5,870 nt of DNA, taken from assembly GCA_900554925.1 (NCBI GenBank), contig USJG01000147.1:1-5870 (forward strand), written 5' to 3'. Every line of letters begins with the position of its first letter. Positions within the stretch are counted from its first letter, which is position 1. The translations under genes were made by a program, and so were the position numbers. This DNA comes from an uncultured Lachnospiraceae bacterium (lineage in GTDB: Bacteria; Bacillota; Clostridia; Lachnospirales; Lachnospiraceae). A model generated the notes under the pieces. It was not told the DNA's origin. It did not search any database and saw only the letters and a list, made by a program, of their open reading frames with translations. Positions 1 through 5,870 of this stretch are shown here, piece after piece.

Positions 1-266
1 GTGATAATACTATGCATTATACCAATGCAGAGGTTGACCGGCTGTTGACCGAAGCGCGTCATACGGAGGATCCTGCCAAACGTCTGGAGCTTTATGGTGA
101 GTTTGAGAAGGTTTATGGGCAGAACCCCAACGTTCTCCTGGTGGCCTATTTAGATGGTAACTATGTCAGCACAGAGGCCTTGTCAGGACTGGATACGTCC
201 CGAATCCTGGGACACCATGCAGTGGGCGTTATGTGGAATATTGAGGAATGGACCTTGAATAAATAA
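1..266 (+). CDS. ABC peptide/nickel-type solute-binding protein, C-terminal end (partial)
   Basis: The last 87 residues of an extracytoplasmic solute-binding protein of family 5 (OppA/DppA type); the reading frame is open to the left edge, so the ATG at 12 is internal and not the start. The evidence is the family-typical C-terminal pattern: an N-A-E-V-D-R-L-L-T-E-A-R helix, then a 'DPAKRLELYGEFEKVY' segment like the usual DPxERxxLYxExQ, a hydrophobic strand (NVLLVAYLDGNYV) and a closing 'VMWNIEEW' strand. In this family the protein captures peptides or similar ligands outside the membrane and hands them to the permease. The two transporter ATPase genes follow 29 bases downstream on the same strand, which fits one operon. 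Ligand specificity cannot be judged from this fragment, and peptide, nickel or sugar-oligomer binding all remain possible. Confidence 0.85.
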   Translation, partial: DNTMHYTNAEVDRLLTEARHTEDPAKRLELYGEFEKVYGQNPNVLLVAYLDGNYVSTEALSGLDTSRILGHHAVGVMWNIEEWTLNK

Positions 267-282
267 TGCGTAAATGCTCCGT

Positions 283-289
283 GGAGGTG
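283..289 (+). promoter_or_regulatory. Ribosome binding site fixing the TTG start of the OppD-like gene
   Basis: GGAGGTG sits six bases before a TTG codon at 296. No ATG or GTG in this frame is equally well placed, and the family N-terminus (VLELKDYAVSF...) begins directly after the TTG, so the uncommon start codon is well supported. Confidence 0.75.
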
Positions 290-295
290 TGAATA

Positions 296-1327
296 TTGTC
301 AGAAAAAGTGCTGGAATTAAAGGATTATGCTGTCAGCTTTGATACACCGGAGGGTGAGGTTGAGGCAGTCCGGGGTATAGATTTAAGCGTTAATGCAGGT
401 GAAATTTTGTGTATTGTTGGAGAATCCGGGTGCGGGAAGACAGTGTTGTGTCAGTCGATTATGCACCTTTTGCCAGGATACGCCTATATAAAACGCGGAA
501 CTGTCACTGTCTGCGGTCAGGATATAACACATTTCAAAGAAAAAGAAATGCGTCAGCTCCGCGGCAGCGTGATGTCTATGATTTTTCAGGACCCTTTGGC
601 GACTTTAAATCCAACGATCCCCATTGGAAAGCAAATTATGGAAGTGATTTTAAAGCATCAAAAAGTTACAAAAAGTGCAGCAAAAGCGCGTGCAGTGGAA
701 CTTCTGGAAATGGTGGGTATTGAGGATGCTGCCAACAGATTTTATCTGCAGCCCCATTTCTTTTCAGGGGGAATGAGGCAGCGCTGTGTTATTGCCGCAG
801 CTTTGGCAACAAATGCAAAGCTTTTATTTGCGGATGAGGCGACAACGGCTTTAGATGTGACTGTGAAGGCCAAAATTCTGGACCTTTTCCTGGATATCCG
901 TCAAAAAACCGGAGTCTCTGTAGTATTCGTTACACACGATCTTGGCAGTGTGGCGCGAATTGCAGATAGAGTCGCTGTGATGTACGCTGGAAAAATTGTG
1001 GAGATTGGAACAGCAGAGGATATTTTTTATAATCCGCGCCACCCTTATACCTGGGGGCTGTTATCCTCGTTGCCTGCCCTGGCAATGGATGAGGGAACGC
1101 TTCGTTATATTCCGGGGATGCCTCCCTCGTTACTGAACCCGCCTCCCGGCGATGCATTTGCTGTGCGCAACGAATATGCGTTAGCAATTGATTATGAACT
1201 GCCTCCGCCAATGTTCAAAATATCGGATACGCATTATGCGGCAACATGGCTGTTGGATCAGCGGGCACCTGAGATCGATCCGCCAATCTCACTGTGGGAG
1301 AGACGCAAAAAATGGATACAGATATGA
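296..1327 (+). CDS. oppD: Oligopeptide ABC transporter ATP-binding protein, OppD/DppD type
   Basis: A 343-residue ATPase that hydrolyses ATP on the cytoplasmic face to drive peptide import. All nucleotide-binding motifs are present: Walker A GESGCGKT (42-49), Q-loop Gln98 in MIFQDP, signature FSGGMRQR (156-163), Walker B LLFADE (176-181) and switch His214 in FVTHDLG. The signature and Q-loop contexts are of the Opp/Dpp class. The C-terminal oligopeptide extension (about 249-325) starts with HPYTWGLLSSLP and contains IPGMPPSLLNPP. The four cysteines often found in this extension are replaced by Asp286, Asn292, Asp299 and Thr317. Walker B is followed by EAT where EPT is usual, a mild change that leaves the catalytic Glu181 intact. 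Translation starts at TTG behind a strong ribosome site. The gene overlaps the OppF-like gene downstream. The symbol marks the paralog type only; DppD or another peptide system is possible. Confidence 0.9.
   Translation: MSEKVLELKDYAVSFDTPEGEVEAVRGIDLSVNAGEILCIVGESGCGKTVLCQSIMHLLPGYAYIKRGTVTVCGQDITHFKEKEMRQLRGSVMSMIFQDPLATLNPTIPIGKQIMEVILKHQKVTKSAAKARAVELLEMVGIEDAANRFYLQPHFFSGGMRQRCVIAAALATNAKLLFADEATTALDVTVKAKILDLFLDIRQKTGVSVVFVTHDLGSVARIADRVAVMYAGKIVEIGTAEDIFYNPRHPYTWGLLSSLPALAMDEGTLRYIPGMPPSLLNPPPGDAFAVRNEYALAIDYELPPPMFKISDTHYAATWLLDQRAPEIDPPISLWERRKKWIQI
1296..1302 (+). promoter_or_regulatory. Ribosome binding site deciding the OppF-like start
   Basis: GGGAGAG lies nine bases before the ATG at 1312. 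The GTG at 1294 would place this site inside the gene, and the ATG at 1324, which overlaps the upstream stop as ATGA, lies over 20 bases from it. The site therefore favours 1312, with 1324 as the alternative through translational coupling. Confidence 0.5.
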
Positions 1328-2196
1328 TTATTGAGCTGCGTAATATCAAGCAGTATTTTCACATAAACGACAGACTGACAATTAAGGCCATAGACGGACT
1401 TTCTCTAGGGATCAAAAAAGGGGAGGTTTTTGGATTGGTCGGGGAAACCGGCTGTGGAAAATCTACAGTAGCCCGTGTGGTTTCCGGAATTTATCGTCCC
1501 ACAGAGGGAGAAATCCTGTTTGAGGGAGAATGCATATTTGGGCAGCATGCCTCCAAAGCTTATGCAAAGAAATCACAGCGCGAAATGCAACTGATTTTTC
1601 AAGATTCCGCTGCTTCGCTAAATCCTAGAATGACAGTCCGGCAAATCATTTTAGAACCGCTTTGCATTCATGGGAAAAAAAGTGATTTATCAGACAACAA
1701 ACGACGTTTGGAAATGTTGATGGAAGATGTTGGGATGTCCTCCAGCTTTTTGTCTAAACATCCCGGCGAATTGTCTGGAGGACAACGACAGCGCGTTGCT
1801 ATCGCCAGAAGCCTGATGTTAAACCCCAAGCTGGTGATTGCGGATGAACCAATCGCGTCCCTGGATATATCTATTCAGGCGCAGATCCTGACATTGTTCC
1901 AGCGCCTTCAGCGGGAGAAGGGATTTTCTTTTCTCTTTATTGCCCACGACCTGTCAGCCGTCCGCTTTCTTTGTGACCGTATCGGTGTTATGCTGCATGG
2001 AAAACTTATTGAAGTTGCAGCAACAGAAGATTTGTTTTCCAATCCAATTCATCCATATACCAAGGCGTTGCTCTCTGCAATTCCGATTCCTGACCCAATT
2101 TTTGAACGGAAGAAAAAAATACAATATTATGATACAGGCCGGCCCTTAGGTTCAACTATGGTCGAGTACTTTCCAGGGCACTTAGTATTAGAATAG
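1312..2196 (+). CDS. oppF: Oligopeptide ABC transporter ATP-binding protein, OppF/DppF type
   Basis: A 294-residue ATPase, the partner of the OppD-like protein; in this family the two form an asymmetric ATPase pair below the two permease subunits. Motifs seen: Walker A GETGCGKS (44-51), Q-loop Gln97 in LIFQDS, signature LSGGQRQR (154-161), Walker B LVIADE (174-179) followed by the canonical proline, and switch His212 in FIAHDLS. The C-terminal extension reads HPYTKALLSAIPIPDP (247-262) and ends with an EYFPGHLVLE tail, similar to the usual 'EIEPGHFV' ending of OppF, so the gene looks complete. The segment before that tail (about 271-285) diverges from what I recall of close relatives. The start codon overlaps the upstream gene by 16 bases, which implies coupled translation. 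No transporter gene and no convincing terminator hairpin follows. Confidence 0.9.
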   Translation: MDTDMIIELRNIKQYFHINDRLTIKAIDGLSLGIKKGEVFGLVGETGCGKSTVARVVSGIYRPTEGEILFEGECIFGQHASKAYAKKSQREMQLIFQDSAASLNPRMTVRQIILEPLCIHGKKSDLSDNKRRLEMLMEDVGMSSSFLSKHPGELSGGQRQRVAIARSLMLNPKLVIADEPIASLDISIQAQILTLFQRLQREKGFSFLFIAHDLSAVRFLCDRIGVMLHGKLIEVAATEDLFSNPIHPYTKALLSAIPIPDPIFERKKKIQYYDTGRPLGSTMVEYFPGHLVLE

Positions 2197-2293
2197 TATT
2201 GACATAATTATAAAACATTGGGCGAAGTATGGCAGAAATCAAGGCAATATTTGGGAGGAAAGAAAGATAAAGACGAAAGGGAAAATATAGTAC

Positions 2294-3574
2294 ATGGGGA
2301 TTCATGATAAAGACATACATTGGGATAAGTCCCATCACAGTATTTTTGAAAATTTTGCTTTGGATCTGATCGATTTTACAGAGACAAATAAACTTCCAGC
2401 TTATGGCGGTCAGGATTTAAACTATTGTATGGAACTCCAACAGAAACGTCTGATAGATAAAAAATTGACTATGAAATATAATATTATTCCAAGAGGCCTC
2501 TTTGGGAATGGAGGAGGAATGGGAAAGAGCTGGTGTGATGAGCATTATATCAGCAATATGGAATGCCGCACCTGCCTTCTTAACAGAACTTTTTATCGCG
2601 ATCAGAAAAAGATATATGATAAAAAGCAAAATTCCATTTTTTATCAGATTATTACAAATGTATATAACAGCCATGTGGTTGGAGATGATTTATATACCTG
2701 TCCAAATTGCGCAGCGGTAAGTAAAATTCTTTCCCTCCAAAGTGGATGCCCTTATTGCGGTACTTTTTTTAATATGACGGATCTCTTTCCCAGAGTAACA
2801 AATTTCTTTTTTGTCGAAGACAGCGGCGGCACCAAAAAAGAATTGAAGTACAGCATAGGCAAAATAATTGCCCTATGTGCGCTGCCAGGTATCGTTGGAT
2901 ATACAATTTATTTCTTTAAAAACGCGGCGCCAGGCCAATGGTTTCTGCTTCCCATAATAAGCGGCATTCTGTCAGGAACATTGTTTGGAGCAATTGTGGG
3001 ATATTTGCTGTGGGCGGTGGGAAAAGTAGCTTCTTTGTTTATAAATGCAGGGAAATCACTGCCGATGATAGTTAATATGTCAGGTTCAGGGAAGCGCTTT
3101 GTTGCTCAGATGAAACAGCAAAGTCCGGAATTTTCTTATGAATATTTTTCGGATAAGGTTGTTTCTATCCTGAAAATGATTATTTTTTCTGATGATGCAA
3201 GGGAACTTCCCAATTACGTTGGAAAACCGCTTGGAAATATGTTTTCTGATATTGTGGAATCCTCCTATAGAGGTGCGGTTGCGCTGAAACAGTTTAGAGT
3301 ACAGAAGGATTTCTGCCATGTAACAGTGGACGTTTATATGGAAAACATATATGATAGTGGCAGGCGTATTTATCAAAGAAATGACAGGATCAGAGTGTGG
3401 CTGTGTAAGAAAGTAAGCAAATCTATTAATTATCATTTTTCAATTACGGAGATTCAATGTAAGAGCTGTGGGGCAAGTTTCGATGCTACGAAACGCAGAA
3501 CCTGTCCAAGCTGTGGAAAAAGGTATGAGATAGAGGATGACGACTGGGTTGTTATGAAAATACACAAATACTGA
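2294..3574 (+). CDS. Membrane protein with zinc ribbons and a Tim44-like domain
   Basis: A 426-residue protein. In order: an N-terminal region with isolated Cys45 and Cys81 and a pair C91-R-T-C94; a zinc ribbon C136PNC139 with C152PYC155; a hydrophobic segment (about 189-208) and a second hydrophobic stretch (about 216-250, one long or two short helices); a soluble domain (about 262-382) resembling Tim44-like domains, beginning F-V-A-Q-M-K-Q-Q-S-P-E-F-S-Y-E-Y-F; and a C-terminal zinc ribbon C389KSC392 with C404PSC407. In Tim44 the related domain contacts membranes and helps import proteins into mitochondria; bacterial versions are mostly uncharacterised, so the role here is unknown. Start: an in-frame TAG at 2288 rules out upstream starts, and the ribosome site is weak (GAAAGGG, 12 bases away). 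A stronger GGGAGGA at 2253-2259 has no start codon at usable distance. It lies 97 bases after the OppF-like gene, probably outside that operon. The Tim44-like call rests on pattern memory and needs a profile search. Confidence 0.75.
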   Translation: MGIHDKDIHWDKSHHSIFENFALDLIDFTETNKLPAYGGQDLNYCMELQQKRLIDKKLTMKYNIIPRGLFGNGGGMGKSWCDEHYISNMECRTCLLNRTFYRDQKKIYDKKQNSIFYQIITNVYNSHVVGDDLYTCPNCAAVSKILSLQSGCPYCGTFFNMTDLFPRVTNFFFVEDSGGTKKELKYSIGKIIALCALPGIVGYTIYFFKNAAPGQWFLLPIISGILSGTLFGAIVGYLLWAVGKVASLFINAGKSLPMIVNMSGSGKRFVAQMKQQSPEFSYEYFSDKVVSILKMIIFSDDARELPNYVGKPLGNMFSDIVESSYRGAVALKQFRVQKDFCHVTVDVYMENIYDSGRRIYQRNDRIRVWLCKKVSKSINYHFSITEIQCKSCGASFDATKRRTCPSCGKRYEIEDDDWVVMKIHKY

Positions 3575-3580
3575 AATAGG

Positions 3581-3766
3581 AGGAAATACCACAGTATTGG
3601 CAGCGTTGCCGTAAGACCCCAGATAATCGGCGTTTGCAATAAAAATCTGATCTACAATATTATATAGGGCGGCAACTAAAAGCGAAATGATGCAGGGGAT
3701 CGCATACTTTCGCATAAGAGTACTGATTTTTTCTGTTTCCAGAAATGTGTTTGATTTTTACTCCAT
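3581..3766 (-). pseudogene. MATE-family efflux transporter, N-terminal remnant
   Basis: On the minus strand, residues readable from about 3757 down to 3581 match the start of a clostridial MATE (multidrug and toxin extrusion) antiporter: NTFLETEKIS, then LMRKYAIPCIISLLVAALYN, IVDQIFIANA, YLGSYGNAANTVVFP. That covers the leader and the first transmembrane helix. A complete MATE protein has about 450 residues and 12 helices; everything after VVFP is missing. The next codons are antisense to the end of the neighbouring gene, and the frame runs on there to a stop at 3440 without any MATE likeness. There is also an in-frame TAA at 3758-3760, three codons into what would be MET-Glu-stop-Lys-Ser-Asn, and no ribosome site precedes that ATG. 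The fragment is therefore both truncated and probably nonsense-mutated, a relic rather than a working gene. With the promoter downstream of it, it accounts for most of the 303-base gap at 3575-3877. Confidence 0.8.
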
Positions 3767-3814
3767 TTTTTATAAAAATGTCAAAGGGGGAATTTTAATT
3801 ATTTTGGATTTGTA

Positions 3815-3843
3815 TAGACATTTATTTGCAATTAATTTAAAAT
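3815..3843 (+). promoter_or_regulatory. Candidate sigma-A promoter for the DUF4190/DUF2752 gene pair
   Basis: A -35-like TAGACA (3815-3820, five of six consensus bases) is followed after exactly 17 bases by a -10-like TAAAAT (3838-3843, five of six). Transcription would begin near 3850, about 28 bases before the ATG at 3878. The surroundings are very AT-rich, so chance matches are more likely than usual, but spacing and position are right. Confidence 0.5.
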
Positions 3844-3877
3844 AAAAAGAAAACATTATGTGGAAAAAGGAGAAACC

Positions 3878-4510
3878 ATGAGCGAAGAAAATAAAATGAT
3901 TTATTGTACCCAGTGCGGCAGTGAAAACAGTGCCGAATCTAAATTCTGCAGTAATTGTGGCAGTAAACTGGAAAAGGCCGCCGCGCCAAAGAACGAAGAA
4001 CAACCGGCACAGACAGAAGGGATATTCTCCGGAGAAGAAGCAGCTTCTGCATATGAGAAAATTACAGATGCAGAGGAAGAGAAGCCAACGCCGATTCCTT
4101 CTTATCAGGAAGAGATCAAGATCAATTATAATACGGAGCCTCAGGGCTATGGCACGGATAATAGTTCAAATGTGTACGATTCATCTTCCCAAAGGCAATA
4201 TTATGCAGCAGAAAACAATGCGGATAAGCAGGAAGGCGGAAATATAGGCTTTGCCATTGCTTCTTTGATCTGCGGTATCGTATCTTTAGTATGCTGCTGC
4301 TTTACTTTGTTCAGTGCCATACTTGCCATTGCAGCAGTTGTACTTGGCATAATTACACTTTGCTTTAAATATGATGGTAAGGGAATGGCAATTGCAGGTA
4401 TCGTCACAGGCGGCATTGGGCTGCTTATTGTAATCTTTGCAATGATCATAAGCGGATCATCTGCTTACAATGATTACTTATATGAACTTCTTGACGAACT
4501 CAACTATTAA
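3878..4510 (+). CDS. Zinc-ribbon and DUF4190-like membrane protein
   Basis: A 210-residue protein. An N-terminal zinc ribbon has C10TQC13 and C24SNC27. It is followed by an acidic, low-complexity linker (about 31-120, rich in Glu, Ser, Asn, Tyr and Gln). The C-terminal third is hydrophobic: a long stretch at about 124-163 that probably forms a hairpin, including the run LVCCCF at 138-142, then the short polar turn KYDGKGM and a last helix at about 171-192. The pattern IASLICGIVSL ... AAVVLGIITL ... GKGMAIAGIVTGGIGLLI is what I know as DUF4190. Function is unknown; by layout the ribbon would sit on a flexible tether at the membrane. The ATG at 3878 is chosen over the in-frame GTG at 3860 because AAGGAG (3867-3872) lies five bases before it. 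The DUF2752-like gene begins one base after its stop. Confidence 0.8.
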   Translation: MSEENKMIYCTQCGSENSAESKFCSNCGSKLEKAAAPKNEEQPAQTEGIFSGEEAASAYEKITDAEEEKPTPIPSYQEEIKINYNTEPQGYGTDNSSNVYDSSSQRQYYAAENNADKQEGGNIGFAIASLICGIVSLVCCCFTLFSAILAIAAVVLGIITLCFKYDGKGMAIAGIVTGGIGLLIVIFAMIISGSSAYNDYLYELLDELNY

Positions 4511-4511
4511 G

Positions 4512-4931
4512 ATGAAAAAGATACAGAGAATCCGGGTTGATGAGGTCTTTTACCAGATTGGAAAAGTGTTTTGGCTTCCTTTTGGCATTGCGGGTTTTTG
4601 GTTTGCATGGATGGGGTATGATAAATATGGTGAAATGACAGCCTGTGCAATACGCAGGATGTGTGGCCTGCCCTGTCCGGGATGCGGAGGGACCAGAGCC
4701 TTTTATTATCTGTTTCAGGGAGATTTCATAAGGAGTTTTTGCCTGAATCCCACAGTTATTTATGGAATTTTGGCATACCTGCATTTTATGCTGCTGTTTT
4801 TTTGCAGAAAACACATAACCAGGACGATTGTGGAAAAAGAAATACATATACAGTATTATATGTATATTGCTATCGGTGTTATATTACTCCAGTGGAGCAT
4901 TAAATTAATAATTATTTTATTTTTTTTATAA
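4512..4931 (+). CDS. DUF2752-like membrane protein with CPGCGGTR motif
   Basis: A 139-residue membrane protein with the DUF2752 hallmark CPGCGGTR at 55-62, followed by the usual aromatic helix and a short GDFIRSFCLNP loop (70-80). Hydrophobic segments lie at about 19-35, 80-98 and 115-138. The family's biochemical role is not established to my knowledge; the paired cysteines could bind metal or be redox-active, which is inference. The chosen start ATG lies one base after the stop of the preceding gene with no visible ribosome site, so translation probably depends on ribosomes finishing the upstream gene. In-frame ATGs at 4470 and 4482 inside the upstream gene are possible but also lack a ribosome site and would add non-family residues. 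The C-terminus is strongly hydrophobic (IIILFFL). Confidence 0.8.
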   Translation: MKKIQRIRVDEVFYQIGKVFWLPFGIAGFWFAWMGYDKYGEMTACAIRRMCGLPCPGCGGTRAFYYLFQGDFIRSFCLNPTVIYGILAYLHFMLLFFCRKHITRTIVEKEIHIQYYMYIAIGVILLQWSIKLIIILFFL

Positions 4932-4946
4932 TTATTCAGTATTTCC

Positions 4947-4975
4947 TTGCTTCAAGTTATTTTTTAAGGTATATT
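4947..4975 (+). promoter_or_regulatory. Weak candidate promoter before the Tic20/DUF4870-like gene
   Basis: TTGCTT (4947-4952, three of six consensus bases) and TATATT (4970-4975, five of six) are 17 bases apart in the 83-base gap, ending 39 bases before the ATG at 5015. The -35 match is poor, so the gene may instead be read through from the DUF2752-like gene. Confidence 0.3.
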
Positions 4976-5014
4976 ATTGGATGAGATAGATTTTACTTAA
5001 GGAGGAGAAGTGTA

Positions 5015-5281
5015 ATGGATGCAAAAACAACAGGTATTGTAGCATATCTTACCTGGATCGGATTTCTGATTGCTGTACTGGCAGGAGATAAGGAAGGAGC
5101 AAAGTTTCATGTAAATCAGGCTCTTGTCATCTTACTGTTTTCCCTGTTATCGATTATTCCCTGCATTGGATGGATTTGGGCAATTTTTATGTTTGTATGC
5201 TGGATCATGGGACTTATTGCAGCAATCAATGAAGAGGAAAAAGAAGTACCGCTTATCGGAAAGATCAGACTTTTGAAATAA
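5015..5281 (+). CDS. Small Tic20/DUF4870-like membrane protein
   Basis: An 88-residue, almost wholly membrane-embedded protein. Predicted helices are at about 7-23, 36-50 and 53-71. Family marks are the charged loop after helix 1 leading to FHVNQALV (31-38), matching the 'RFHANQAL' signature of DUF4870/Tic20-like proteins, and the closing PLIGKI (79-84). The plant relative Tic20 is a chloroplast inner-envelope import protein; the role of the short bacterial versions is unknown, so a transport role is only a family-level hint. The start is firm: AAGGAGGAG (4999-5007) lies seven bases before the ATG. It sits 83 bases after the DUF2752-like gene on the same strand and is followed by a strong terminator, making it the last gene of the group. 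Confidence 0.85.
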   Translation: MDAKTTGIVAYLTWIGFLIAVLAGDKEGAKFHVNQALVILLFSLLSIIPCIGWIWAIFMFVCWIMGLIAAINEEEKEVPLIGKIRLLK

Positions 5282-5300
5282 TTAAGTACCTATTGGATGT

Positions 5301-5333
5301 AAAACGCCTGAGAATAGTTTCTCAGGCGTTTTT
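5301..5333. terminator. Bidirectional rho-independent terminator
   Basis: A perfect 14-base inverted repeat (AAAACGCCTGAGAA at 5301-5314 and its complement at 5319-5332) encloses a four-base loop TAGT. The stem core ACGCCTGAGAA is GC-containing and flanked by A on the left and T on the right, so each strand shows a hairpin followed by a U-run. It lies 20 bases after the stop of the Tic20-like gene and 19 bases beyond the stop of the opposing lipoprotein gene, so it can end both transcripts. Confidence 0.92.
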
Positions 5334-5351
5334 GTAAATCAAGTCTAAGTT

Positions 5352-5870
5352 TTATTCAGTTATGTTTTCAGTATCTTCCGTATCATTTACATTTGAATCC
5401 CCGGAAGTATCATCCTCTTCATAGGTATAAATTTCTTCAGGAATATCGCCATGCAGAATAGAAACAATGTATTGAAATCTTACATTAGCGCGCTCATAAT
5501 TCTGACGGGCCACATCTTCTAAGTTGGCATTATATTCTCCTTCATAAGCCTGATGATAATAAGAAACTGCTTCTGCCATATATTCACTGGCTTCATCAGC
5601 AAGCTGCTCCACGCCGGGAAAACCTTCAGGAACGTCCAGGGAGGCCATCTGTGCAAAGGAGGTGTTCATGGAATCTAACAGGCTTAACAGGTCGGAAACA
5701 GCAGTTTCAGAATCAGGATCAATGGCATTGATGGATGAGTCGAATATCTTAATATTCTCAAAGAACTGATTCATGTTTGCTTTATAGTTTTCAAGCTCCG
5801 CATCCTTGCCGCAGCCGGTCACTGCAAGGGAAAATATGGCAAAAATCAGGAATAAAACTTTGTGTTTACT
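5352..5870 (-). CDS. Secreted lipoprotein of unknown function (5' end beyond the window)
   Basis: The minus-strand frame is open to the right edge. Its first visible residues, SKHKVLFLIFAIFSLAVTGC, form the basic-hydrophobic part of a lipoprotein signal peptide ending in the lipobox V-T-G-C. The lipidated cysteine is encoded at 5811-5813. The GTG at 5822 is thus an internal Val in the signal peptide, and the true start lies just past the edge. The mature part has about 153 residues. It is mostly helical by composition, with heptad-like hydrophobic spacing (FFENIKIFDSSINAI, VSDLLSLLDSMNTSF) and a Tyr-rich middle, and ends in a highly acidic tail from about EEIYTYEEDD onward. I recognise no enzymatic motif or named domain; a membrane-anchored helical-bundle protein is the most that can be said. 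It converges on the shared terminator. Confidence 0.8.
   Translation of the reverse strand, partial: SKHKVLFLIFAIFSLAVTGCGKDAELENYKANMNQFFENIKIFDSSINAIDPDSETAVSDLLSLLDSMNTSFAQMASLDVPEGFPGVEQLADEASEYMAEAVSYYHQAYEGEYNANLEDVARQNYERANVRFQYIVSILHGDIPEEIYTYEEDDTSGDSNVNDTEDTENITE

Noticed and set aside
2182..2230. Possible promoter before the Tim44-like gene: a perfect TTGACA at 2199-2204 and AT-rich TATAAA at 2209-2214.
   Set aside because: The two boxes are only four bases apart. No good -10 lies 16-18 bases after TTGACA (AAGTAT comes after 20), and no -35 lies correctly before TATAAA.
2504..2530. Gly-rich GNGGGMGKS in the Tim44-like protein (residues 71-79), reminiscent of a Walker A loop.
   Set aside because: The position that should be Gly or Ala, five residues before the GKS glycine, is Asn. 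There is no Walker B and no P-loop fold context.
3440..3580. Minus-strand continuation of the MATE fragment frame into the end of the zinc-ribbon gene.
   Set aside because: It is simply the antisense of a well-supported coding region and has no MATE likeness after VVFP.
3755..3784. Minus-strand TTGACA (3779-3784) with TAAAAA 18 bases on, a possible promoter reading into the MATE remnant and antisense to the Tim44-like gene.
   Set aside because: The -10 matches only four of six bases in very AT-rich DNA and would overlap the remnant's presumed start codon. Antisense transcription is possible but unsupported.
4907..4936. Inverted repeat AATAATTAT / ATAATTATT around a T-rich loop at the end of the DUF2752-like gene.
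   Set aside because: The stem is entirely A and T, with a 12-base loop and no U-run after it, so it is unlikely to terminate transcription. It probably reflects the AT-rich hydrophobic codons and spacer.
1..5870. tRNA genes, CRISPR repeats, insertion-sequence ends, riboswitches.
   Set aside because: I saw no cloverleaf, regularly spaced repeat, transposase motif or recognisable aptamer on reading; this was by eye, without a covariance search.

Overview
The window looks like a chromosome segment from a low-to-mid GC anaerobic Firmicute, most likely Clostridia in or near Lachnospiraceae. The basis is family resemblance only: AGGAGG-type ribosome sites with a TTG start, zinc-ribbon membrane proteins typical of that group, and a MATE transporter remnant with a familiar clostridial N-terminus. 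No 16S rRNA or other marker gene is present, so the placement is an inference.

Left region (1-2196, + strand): the 3' end of a peptide/nickel-type ABC operon. It holds the C-terminus of a solute-binding protein, then two ATPases of the OppD and OppF type. The ATPase genes overlap by 16 bases with the start chosen here. The permease genes would have to lie to the left, outside the window. The two ATPases form a heterodimer that powers import of peptides delivered by the binding protein.

Middle region (2294-5281, + strand): four genes for small or medium membrane proteins of poorly characterised families. First is a 426-residue protein with zinc ribbons at both ends of two or three membrane segments and a Tim44-like domain. 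Then come a zinc-ribbon plus DUF4190-like protein, a DUF2752-like protein translated immediately after it, and an 88-residue Tic20/DUF4870-like protein. The first gene is separated from the other three by about 300 bases holding a decayed, opposite-strand fragment of a MATE efflux pump. A plausible sigma-A promoter follows the fragment. A strong hairpin after the last gene probably ends transcription from both directions.

Right region (5352-5870, - strand): most of a secreted lipoprotein of unknown function. Its signal peptide runs off the right edge and it converges on the shared terminator.

The best candidate for something undescribed is the middle cluster: a Tim44-like and a Tic20-like protein side by side with zinc-ribbon and CPGCG-motif membrane proteins. 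What they do together cannot be read from the sequence. The clearest structural oddity is the MATE fragment, whose homology stops within a few bases of the neighbouring gene's stop codon.
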